From an uncultured Ruminococcus sp. (GTDB lineage: Bacteria; Bacillota; Clostridia; Oscillospirales; Acutalibacteraceae): 5,261 nt of DNA. The notes below the pieces were generated by a model. The model ran no database searches and had not been told where the DNA came from. It saw only the letters and a program-made list of their open reading frames with translations. The stretch is taken from contig CALBHM010000064.1 in NCBI GenBank assembly GCA_937892835.1, forward strand, positions 1 to 5,261, read 5' to 3'. This document shows positions 1 through 4,747 of this stretch, piece by piece; within the stretch, counting starts at the first letter, position 1, and each line of letters starts with the position of its first letter. The position numbers and the translations under genes were made by a program.

Positions 1-240
1 ATTTGCCGGTTTCTGATTCTTAACAACAGGCTTCGGCTCGGGCTTCTTAACCTCGTCCGGAACCTCATAGTAAGCTCTTACCTCGGCAAGAGAACCGCCG
101 AAAAGACCGAGAGTCTTTTTCTTAGCCGTTTTCAAAACTTCTATTTGTACATCGGCGTCCCACGGTGCTCCAAGCTCACTTTTAGCGGCTTCGATTGCAG
201 CTTCTGTGGTTGCGCCCTTTCCGAATGCTTCTTTAATCAA
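1..240 (-). CDS. jag: Jag/KhpB RNA-binding protein, N-terminal part (cut by window edge)
   Basis: This is the first 80 codons of a Jag (KhpB) homologue, continuing beyond the left edge. Residues 1-60 match the Jag-N domain: an amphipathic start (IKEAFGKGATTEAAIEAA), a central LGAPWDADVQIEVL stretch and the typical KKTLGLFGGSLAEVRAYYEVP end. A Lys/Pro/Glu-rich linker follows (residues 61-80). The KH and R3H RNA-binding domains expected next lie outside the window. In Firmicutes KhpB pairs with KhpA as a cytoplasmic RNA chaperone affecting cell division and elongation. The start is TTG at 240. It is chosen because AGGTGG (250-255) lies 9 bases upstream, the Jag-N alignment begins there, and the GTG overlapping the ribosome binding site runs into a stop after four more codons. 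It lies 50 bases downstream of yidC, in the usual operon order. The identification is firm; only the length is unknown. Confidence 0.93.
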   Translation of the reverse strand, partial: MIKEAFGKGATTEAAIEAAKSELGAPWDADVQIEVLKTAKKKTLGLFGGSLAEVRAYYEVPDEVKKPEPKPVVKNQKPAN

Positions 241-263
241 CGGTTTTCACCACCTGTAATTCT

Positions 264-278
264 ACACTTATAAAGTGT
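264..278 (-). other. Small hairpin in the yidC-jag gap
   Basis: There is a perfect 6-base inverted repeat (ACACTT / AAGTGT) around a 3-base loop, between the yidC stop and the jag ribosome binding site. No U-run follows on the transcribed strand, so it is not a convincing terminator. It may slow decay or modulate the jag/yidC ratio, but this is inference only. Confidence 0.35.
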
Positions 279-290
279 TATTTTCAAAAA

Positions 291-1271
291 TTAGCTGTTC
301 TTAATTCGTTTGATGCTGTTCTCTCTTGAACGACGTTCAACGGTTTCCTTAACCATAAGCTTTGCAATATTCTTCTGCGGCGACATAATCTTTTTGAGGA
401 TAATTGTCTGGAAAAATGCGAAAATATTTGACGCAATCCAGTATACGCCGATTCCGCTCGGGAACATGAATGCGAACCAAACCGACATAGCCGGCATCAT
501 GAGCATTGTGCAGCCCATTCCGGGAGCATTTGCACCGGGATTTGTCTTTTTCTGCTGCATCTGAGTGATAATCGCAGAAACCAAGGATGTTACACCGGAA
601 AGAATTGGAATCAACCAATACTTGTTGAATACCTTGTACTGCGGCTGAACGCCCAGCTCAAGTCCGAGGAAAACAAATCTCTTTGCATCAATGAAAGCCT
701 GAACCTTTGTGATAGCTTCTGCCGGAACAGTTGTTATTCCTTTTGCGGAGATGTAATCAAGTACCTCCGTGAAATGCTCGATAATATAAAGCGGATAGTA
801 TCTGTCAACCTTAGAACCAACGGTGACAACACCGTCTTTAACCATGTTTGAGAAAACATCAACAAACTGCTGAGATGTAGCGGCATCAAGTCCGATCGCA
901 TAGCGAAGCGGATTATAAAGAACGCCGTAAAGTCCGATAATAAACGGGAACTGAATGAGCAGCGGAAGACAGCCGGCCGACATCGGGTTGTAACCCTCTC
1001 TGGCGTAAAGATTCTGAGTTTCCTCCTGAATCTTCTGCTGATTTCCTGCATACTTTTCCTGAATGCGTCTGATTTTCGGCGCAAGACGCTGCTGCTTAGC
1101 CATACCCTTTTGCTGGCTTATTGTTGTAGGAAGAGTGACAAGACGGGCAAAAATTGTAAAAAGAATAATTGCAATTCCGTAGCTTCCGTTAAATCCGTCA
1201 ACTATTCCGTAAAAGAAAAGCATAATATATCCGAAAATCGGAGTAATATACTTGTAAAGGAAGTTATACAT
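291..1271 (-). CDS. yidC: Membrane protein insertase YidC/OxaI/SpoIIIJ family
   Basis: This 326-residue polytopic insertase folds and inserts membrane proteins, alone or with SecYEG. The first transmembrane region ends in FARLVTLP (residues 41-48); Arg43 matches the conserved groove arginine of the family. The charged cytoplasmic hairpin (about 50-95, rich in Q, K and R) is followed by NPMSAGCLPLLIQFPFIIGLY (95-115, second membrane segment). Further segments lie at about 216-236 (YWLIPILSGVTSLVSAII), 255-271 and 273-292 (IGVYWIASNIFAFFQTIIL). The tail is basic. There is no Cys in the first 100 residues, so it lacks the lipoprotein signal of Bacillus SpoIIIJ. It is longer than SpoIIIJ mainly because of about 70 extra residues (130-200) on the outer side between the second and third segments. 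The ATG at 1271 is preceded by AAAGGAG at good spacing. It lies 12 bases after yidD and before jag. Confidence 0.97.
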   Translation of the reverse strand: MYNFLYKYITPIFGYIMLFFYGIVDGFNGSYGIAIILFTIFARLVTLPTTISQQKGMAKQQRLAPKIRRIQEKYAGNQQKIQEETQNLYAREGYNPMSAGCLPLLIQFPFIIGLYGVLYNPLRYAIGLDAATSQQFVDVFSNMVKDGVVTVGSKVDRYYPLYIIEHFTEVLDYISAKGITTVPAEAITKVQAFIDAKRFVFLGLELGVQPQYKVFNKYWLIPILSGVTSLVSAIITQMQQKKTNPGANAPGMGCTMLMMPAMSVWFAFMFPSGIGVYWIASNIFAFFQTIILKKIMSPQKNIAKLMVKETVERRSRENSIKRIKNS

Positions 1272-1283
1272 ATTTTGTCTCCT

Positions 1284-1520
1284 TTATTCTTTGCGACCCT
1301 TTTCTTTTTTCGGAGGAACAGGGTCATAACCTCCCTTAAATAACTGATTGCACCTGAGCAATCTGCCGAGAGCCATAAGCGAGCCTTTGAAAGCTCCGTG
1401 AATTTCAATCGCTTCTACGGCATAATGGGAGCAGGTCGGATAATACCTGCACATGGGCGGCAGATGAGGCGAAATGTGCCTTTGGTAAAACTTGATGCAT
1501 CTGATGAGAAAATTTCTCAT
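1284..1520 (-). CDS. yidD: Membrane protein insertion efficiency factor YidD
   Basis: This is a small basic 78-residue protein of the YidD (DUF37/haemolytic domain) family, a membrane-associated helper thought to assist YidC-dependent insertion. The N-terminus is amphipathic (FLIRCIKFYQRHISPHLPP, about 4-22), as expected for peripheral membrane binding. The family signature CRYYPTCSHYAVEAIEIHG (24-42) is intact, with Cys24 and Cys30. The C-terminus has the characteristic RCNQLFKGGYDPVPP (56-70), where a Pro common in the family is replaced by Gln, then a Lys/Glu-rich tail. Its ATG overlaps the rnpA stop as ATGA (1517-1520), which implies translational coupling. The stop is 12 bases before yidC. 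The length is typical. Confidence 0.95.
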   Translation of the reverse strand: MRNFLIRCIKFYQRHISPHLPPMCRYYPTCSHYAVEAIEIHGAFKGSLMALGRLLRCNQLFKGGYDPVPPKKEKGRKE

Positions 1521-1873
1521 ATCTTTTTCACGCCCGCTTTTGCAAGATGCTTGGCCATTACAGCCGAAACATCAGTGCTTTTGAGATGTTTTGTCCTGGA
1601 TCTGGCAACAAAGACAAAATCGTATCCGCCCTTGATTGACGGGAGATTTTCTCTAAAAGCTGCTCTGATGATCCTTCTTGAGCGGTTTCTTTCAACCGCA
1701 TTGCCGATCTTCTTACTTGTGGTAATACCCATACGACAAACTCCCGCGCGGTTATTCCTTAAAACGTAAGTAACCAACGCAGGATCAGAAAATGATTTTC
1801 CTCTGCCGTAAGCTCGTCGGAAATCGCTATTTTGCTTTAAAACAATATAATTTTTCTCAGGCAAAAATATCAA
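1517..1873 (-). CDS. rnpA: Ribonuclease P protein component
   Basis: This is the protein subunit of RNase P, which helps the catalytic RNA bind and cleave 5' leaders of precursor tRNAs. Residues 9-28 (YIVLKQNSDFRRAYGRGKSF) match the N-terminal family motif. The RNR signature region GITTSKKIGNAVERNRSRRIIRAAF spans 49-73, with the RNA-contacting basic residues intact. Residues 78-93 (PSIKGGYDFVFVARSR) form the usual following strand. No ATG start exists: the frame opens after a stop at 1880-1882, and the candidates are TTG at 1873 (118 residues, given here) or TTG at 1864 (115 residues). The only Shine-Dalgarno-like bases (ACGGA) sit 1 base before the first and 10 before the second, so 1864 is quite possible. 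Weak initiation fits the usual need for far less RNase P protein than L34. It is followed by yidD with a 4-base overlap. Confidence 0.95.
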   Translation of the reverse strand: MIFLPEKNYIVLKQNSDFRRAYGRGKSFSDPALVTYVLRNNRAGVCRMGITTSKKIGNAVERNRSRRIIRAAFRENLPSIKGGYDFVFVARSRTKHLKSTDVSAVMAKHLAKAGVKKI

Positions 1874-1882
1874 ATCCGTTCA

Positions 1883-1897
1883 ACGGTGGTCTACCGT
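1883..1897 (-). other. Hairpin just upstream of the rnpA start
   Basis: A perfect 5-base inverted repeat (ACGGT / ACCGT) with a 5-base loop lies in the rnpA leader. A second small palindrome (CCGTT / AACGG, 1876-1886) overlaps the only Shine-Dalgarno-like bases. The two are mutually exclusive and could expose or hide the rnpA start. This is visible symmetry only; function is inferred. Confidence 0.35.
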
Positions 1898-1913
1898 AAA
1901 ATCCAAGTACAGT

Positions 1914-1942
1914 CCGATTAATCGGGGCGAAATCAATCGCCC
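1914..1942 (-). repeat. 12-base perfect palindrome plus adjoining hairpin in the rpmH-rnpA gap
   Basis: CCGATTAATCGG (1914-1925) is a perfect palindrome. Sharing its last base is a second inverted repeat, GGGCGA (1925-1930) and TCGCCC (1937-1942), around a 6-base loop. On the transcript the GC-rich hairpin comes 16 bases after the rpmH stop and is followed by no U-run. It is therefore more likely an mRNA-stabilising or processing structure, or a weak attenuator, than a terminator. Confidence 0.4.
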
Positions 1943-1958
1943 GACGAATCAGAAAAAC

Positions 1959-2093
1959 TCAGTAAGTAAGCTGCTTTCTGCCCTTTGCACGACGACGTGC
2001 AAGAACCTTGCGACCGTTTCTGTCAGACATTCTCTTACGGAAACCGTGTTCCATCTTTCTGTGACGCTTCTTGGGCTGGTAAGTTCTCTTCAT
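1959..2093 (-). CDS. rpmH: 50S ribosomal protein L34
   Basis: This 44-residue, strongly basic protein of the large ribosomal subunit reads MKRTYQPKKRHRKMEHGFRKR at its start and ends in RRRAKGRKQLTY. It shows the canonical L34 motifs: the KRTYQP start, HGFRKRM (residues 16-22) and the NGRKVLARRRAKGRK core (26-40). The length is exactly typical. GGAGGT lies 7 bases before the ATG and is close to perfect, consistent with very high expression. It is the first gene of the rnpA-yidD-yidC-jag operon and has a consensus promoter about 80 bases upstream. It stops with TGA, 85 bases before the first rnpA start. Confidence 0.98.
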   Translation of the reverse strand: MKRTYQPKKRHRKMEHGFRKRMSDRNGRKVLARRRAKGRKQLTY

Positions 2094-2131
2094 CTTTCTG
2101 ACCTCCGTTTCAATACTTTACTTTGTTATTC

Positions 2132-2166
2132 TGAGTGTCAACAATGCAAATGCGCATATGCACTCA
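2132..2166 (-). promoter_or_regulatory. Structured 5' leader of rpmH
   Basis: The predicted rpmH transcript (start near 2169) opens with an inverted repeat: TGAGTG (complement of 2161-2166) and CACTCA (complement of 2132-2137). Between them lies a near-palindrome at 2145-2162 (TGCAAATGCGCATATGCA), self-complementary apart from one A-A/T-T position per arm. The two stems overlap by two bases, so they compete. A 5'-terminal stem-loop could stabilise the message or serve as a control site. The symmetry is seen; the role is inferred. Confidence 0.4.
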
Positions 2167-2175
2167 CGTTGAGAT

Positions 2176-2204
2176 ATTATATAATAAAAAATGCCATGTG
2201 TCAA
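2176..2204 (-). promoter_or_regulatory. Consensus sigma-A promoter of the rpmH operon
   Basis: On the minus strand the -35 is TTGACA (complement of 2199-2204) and the -10 is TATAAT (complement of 2176-2181), separated by exactly 17 bases. This is a perfect match to the housekeeping consensus in an AT-rich stretch. Transcription would start near 2169, leaving a leader of about 75 bases before the L34 ATG. Strength fits a ribosomal protein gene. Confidence 0.85.
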
Positions 2205-2214
2205 TCATTTTTTT

Positions 2215-2233
2215 ATTAATAAACGATATTAAT
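2215..2233. other. AT-only hairpin after the glycosyltransferase
   Basis: A perfect 7-base inverted repeat (ATTAATA / TATTAAT) with a 5-base loop begins immediately after the glycosyltransferase stop. It is all A-T, and on the minus transcript it is followed by A residues, not U. It is a poor terminator, so glycosyltransferase transcripts may read through into rpmH. Confidence 0.3.
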
Positions 2234-2234
2234 G

Positions 2235-3260
2235 CTATTTAATCAGCTTTTTTTCGTACATTTTGTAGGCAATATGCTTCAAACCGTGATCGCTGAATAA
2301 ATATAAAAGCCTGTAGAATTTTGTATACCGCAAATAGTCTTTTCTCAAAATCAGGAAATTTTCATCGTACAAATATTTGCAAAAAGCATCAAAACGCTGC
2401 TTGCTTGTATATTTTTCGGATTTTTCGAAATATTTTCTGCTGCAATAAACAAAATCATCAAGAAAAGCCTTATTCATAAAGGTTCTGTATTCAAAAGAAT
2501 AATCAAATTTATCGCAAAGCTCAACAAACTTTTTATAACATTCGGCAACGTCGGAGGTAAGCTCAAGCTTGTTTCTCTTTGACAATACGTTAACCTTTGA
2601 ATCGGTGAAAATATTGTATCTGTAAAGAATATCGTTTATAAACACAGCATTTTTTGCATATTTTAAGTAATCAAGCACCATCGTTAAATTTTCATAGCAT
2701 ACAAGATTCTTGTTGAATTTAATGCCGTTTTTCAACATGATATCTCTTTTGAAAACCTTGTTCCATGAGGTTTGGAAAAGAATGTGCGACGAGCGGTAAA
2801 TATATTGCAAATATTCCTCACCGTTCTTTAAATCGAATGAAATTACATGCGAAACAGCGTTGGCTTCGGTTTTAAAAACCTTATTGTTTTCGATAAATTC
2901 CCTGTAGAATCCGAAAGCGAGAATGTCGGCCGAGTATTGTTCAATGTACCCGATCAGCTTGTCTACAGCTTTGTCTGTGTAGCAGTCATCGCTGTCGATA
3001 AAGGTTATATACTCGCCCTTTGCCATGTTAAGGCCGTAATTGCGGGTATCCGAAACGCCGCTGTTTTGCTTTTTTATATACTTTATCCTTGCGTCGCTAA
3101 ATGATTTGATGATTTCTTCGGTAGAATCCTTTGAGCCGTCGTTGATTACAATAAGCTCAAAGCAGTCCGATTCGCTCGAAAGCACGCTTTGAATCGACGC
3201 TTCGATTGTTTCTTCGGCATTATATGCAGGCATTATTATTGATAATTTCAGTTCTGACAT
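2235..3260 (-). CDS. Family 2 (GT-A fold) glycosyltransferase
   Basis: This 341-residue enzyme is predicted to transfer a sugar from a nucleotide-sugar donor, probably to a surface polysaccharide or glycolipid; the donor and acceptor cannot be told from the sequence. The GT2 catalytic half is clear: LSIIMPAYNAEETIEASIQS (6-25), ELIVINDGSKDST (35-47), the SGVSDTRNYGLNMAKGEYI stretch (67-85), and the metal/nucleotide-binding DSDD (89-92). Further family marks are WNKVFKRDIM (166-175), YENLTMVLDYLKYAKN (189-204), with E190 in the usual acidic position, and LYRYN (212-216). The Tyr/Phe/Lys-rich C-terminal third has no membrane segment, so it is likely cytoplasmic or peripheral. The ATG at 3260 follows GGAGGTG (3266-3272). 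It sits between dnaA and rpmH, where no gene is usually found. Its C-terminal half is more AT-rich than its neighbours. No partner polysaccharide genes are visible. Confidence 0.92.
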   Translation of the reverse strand: MSELKLSIIMPAYNAEETIEASIQSVLSSESDCFELIVINDGSKDSTEEIIKSFSDARIKYIKKQNSGVSDTRNYGLNMAKGEYITFIDSDDCYTDKAVDKLIGYIEQYSADILAFGFYREFIENNKVFKTEANAVSHVISFDLKNGEEYLQYIYRSSHILFQTSWNKVFKRDIMLKNGIKFNKNLVCYENLTMVLDYLKYAKNAVFINDILYRYNIFTDSKVNVLSKRNKLELTSDVAECYKKFVELCDKFDYSFEYRTFMNKAFLDDFVYCSRKYFEKSEKYTSKQRFDAFCKYLYDENFLILRKDYLRYTKFYRLLYLFSDHGLKHIAYKMYEKKLIK

Positions 3261-3278
3261 ACAAGCACCTCCGCAGAT

Positions 3279-3307
3279 ATAATACTATGAAATCAAAATT
3301 TTTTCAA
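3279..3307 (-). promoter_or_regulatory. Probable promoter of the glycosyltransferase
   Basis: On the minus strand TTGAAA (complement of 3302-3307) and TATTAT (complement of 3279-3284) are 17 bases apart, one mismatch from consensus in each box. The implied start, near 3272, would leave a leader of only about 12 bases beginning at the Shine-Dalgarno. This is unusually short and lowers confidence. Confidence 0.45.
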
Positions 3308-3311
3308 TATA

Positions 3312-3328
3312 TTTTAATCTGATTAAAA
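3312..3328. promoter_or_regulatory. AT-rich palindrome between divergent promoters (possible operator)
   Basis: TTTTAAT and ATTAAAA form perfect 7-base arms around CTG. The site lies in the AT-rich 174-base gap between the glycosyltransferase and dnaA, just upstream of the glycosyltransferase -35 and about 40 bases upstream of the dnaA -35. Two-fold symmetry fits a dimeric regulator, but arms of this composition can also arise by chance. Confidence 0.3.
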
Positions 3329-3367
3329 AGTTTTTAAATTTATCCTTATAATTGTATATTTTAATCA

Positions 3368-3396
3368 TTGCATTTAAGCCTCTCTTGTGATATACT
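3368..3396 (+). promoter_or_regulatory. Extended -10 promoter of dnaA
   Basis: The -10 TATACT (3391-3396) is preceded by TG one base upstream (3388-3389), giving an extended -10. A weak -35, TTGCAT (3368-3373), is placed at 17 bases. Transcription would begin near 3403. This rules out the in-frame GTG at 3387 as the dnaA start, because it lies inside the promoter. Confidence 0.65.
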
Positions 3397-3434
3397 TATT
3401 CGGTAAAAAATCAAACAGGAGATGTAAAAAACAC

Positions 3435-4733
3435 ATGGATTCATTCGCAGAACTTTGGGAAATGGTAAAAGAAGAATGTAAAAATCAGGTTTCCGAATCC
3501 ATATATAATGTTTGGTTCAAGGACATGGAGCTTGTAAGCTTCGACGATAACAGAGTTGTTATTGCACTTTCGGACTTTAAGCGTAAAATTGTTGAAAGCA
3601 GATTCATGGATAAGCTGGCATCATCTTTCAAAAACGTCATCGGTTTTGACATTCAGATTGTACTTGTCGATATTGACAAATCAACACCAGTTAAGGTTGA
3701 AGAAACGGAGGACGCTCTCACCGATGAGGATACATTCGATTCCTTTATCGTCGGTGCATCAAACAAATTCGCTTATGCCGCCGCCAATGCCGTTGCCAAC
3801 GACCCGGGCGGAAAATACAATCCCCTCTTCATTCACGGCAACTCCGGACTCGGCAAGACTCATTTGCTCAACGCCATTGCGCACCAGGTAAAGCTCACAC
3901 ATCCCGAAGCAAACATTGTTTACACAAGAGGCGAAAGTTTTACAAACGAGCTGGTTAAATACATAGGTCAGAAGAGCACCGAGGCATTCCATGATAAGTA
4001 CAGGAACGCCGATATTCTTCTCGTTGACGACGTTCAGTTTATTGCAGGTAAGGATTCCACACAGGAGGAGTTCTTCCACACATTCAACGCACTCTATCAG
4101 GCAGGTAATCAAATAGTCCTGACCTCCGATAGACCGCCGAAGGAAATCGCACTTCTTGAGGACAGACTTCGCAACCGCTTTGAATGGGGTCTAATGGCTG
4201 ACATTCAGTCGCCCGACCTTGAGACAAGAATGGCAATTATCAAGAGAAAGGCCGAGGTTCTTAACTTTGACCTCCCCGACGATATTGTTCAGTATATCGC
4301 AGAAAAGCTCAAAAACAACATTCGACAGCTTGAGGGCGCAGTTAAAAAAATGCAGGCCTTTGTCACAATGCAAGGAATGCCCGTCAATATTATGACCGCT
4401 CAGACGGCAATTAAAGATATTATCGTCGATAACAGTCCGACACCCGTTACGATCAACAAAATCGTTACCGAGGTCGCAAGAACCTACGGAGCCGACAGTG
4501 CCGATATCTATTCCAAGAAGCAAAATGCTCAGACGACCGAAATGCGCCAGATGGCGATGTATATCGTCAGAGAAATGACAGGCCTTTCGACAAAGCTTAT
4601 CGGCCGTGAATTTAACAGAGACCATTCAACGGTTGTTTACAGCCTTGACAAATTCACCAAGCGTTACAATGAGGACAGCAAGCTAAGAAGCGTTGTCGAC
4701 AACATTATAAAGAACATCCGTGACGGACGTTAA
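3435..4733 (+). CDS. dnaA: Chromosomal replication initiator protein DnaA
   Basis: DnaA is the AAA+ ATPase that binds DnaA boxes, melts the origin and loads the replicative helicase. From ATG 3435 it has 432 residues. Domain I is seen at about 1-75 (LWEMVKEECKNQVSESIYNVWF), followed by a short acidic linker and the FDSFIVGASNKFAYAAA box. The ATPase core has Walker A GNSGLGKT (135-142), Walker B LLVDD (195-199), sensor I LTSD (229-232), box VII RLRNRFEWGL with the arginine finger near R248, and sensor II NIRQLEG (295-301). Domain IV carries the signature IGREFNRDHSTV (389-400). This is one residue shorter than the common FGGRDHTTV form, but Arg, Asp, His and Thr are kept. The start is chosen because the domain I alignment begins here and the promoter overlaps the upstream GTG. 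AGGAG at 3417-3421 is 13 bases away, rather far. ftsY follows after 14 bases. Confidence 0.97.
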   Translation: MDSFAELWEMVKEECKNQVSESIYNVWFKDMELVSFDDNRVVIALSDFKRKIVESRFMDKLASSFKNVIGFDIQIVLVDIDKSTPVKVEETEDALTDEDTFDSFIVGASNKFAYAAANAVANDPGGKYNPLFIHGNSGLGKTHLLNAIAHQVKLTHPEANIVYTRGESFTNELVKYIGQKSTEAFHDKYRNADILLVDDVQFIAGKDSTQEEFFHTFNALYQAGNQIVLTSDRPPKEIALLEDRLRNRFEWGLMADIQSPDLETRMAIIKRKAEVLNFDLPDDIVQYIAEKLKNNIRQLEGAVKKMQAFVTMQGMPVNIMTAQTAIKDIIVDNSPTPVTINKIVTEVARTYGADSADIYSKKQNAQTTEMRQMAMYIVREMTGLSTKLIGREFNRDHSTVVYSLDKFTKRYNEDSKLRSVVDNIIKNIRDGR

Positions 4734-4735
4734 TC

Positions 4736-4740
4736 GGAGG
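4736..4740 (+). promoter_or_regulatory. Ribosome binding site fixing the ftsY start
   Basis: GGAGG lies 7 bases before the ATG at 4748 and 3 bases after the dnaA stop. It is strong and well spaced, and there is no room for a separate promoter or terminator in the gap, so dnaA and ftsY are expected to share a transcript. Confidence 0.75.
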
Positions 4741-4747
4741 ACAATAT

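Noticed and set aside
734..1084. A 116-codon minus-strand frame inside yidC
   Set aside because: It is a frame-shifted shadow of the yidC coding sequence with low-complexity Arg/Ser/Leu composition.
1398..1769. A 123-codon plus-strand frame opposite yidD and rnpA
   Set aside because: Both genes beneath it are clearly identified and overlap tightly; the antisense frame shows no recognisable domain.
2113..2141. Second TTGACA on the minus strand (2136-2141) as another rpmH promoter
   Set aside because: No acceptable -10 lies 16-18 bases downstream, and its start would fall within the L34 ribosome binding site.
2215..2233. AT hairpin as an intrinsic terminator for the glycosyltransferase
   Set aside because: The stem is all A-T and no U-run follows on either strand.
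3340..3348. TTATCCTTA as a DnaA box
   Set aside because: Only 7 of 9 bases match, the two mismatches are in the conserved ACA end, and no other site clusters with it.
3422..3427. ATG followed at once by TAA, just upstream of dnaA, as a start-stop control element
   Set aside because: The ATG directly abuts the AGGAG with no spacer, so initiation there is implausible; likely chance.
3387..3434. In-frame GTG at 3387 as an upstream start of dnaA adding 16 residues
   Set aside because: It lies inside the extended -10 promoter, has no ribosome binding site, and the added residues do not resemble a DnaA N-terminus.
4191..4625. A 144-codon open frame on the minus strand opposite dnaA
   Set aside because: It lies wholly within the unmistakable dnaA frame, resembles no family I know, and has no ribosome binding site context suggesting a real gene.
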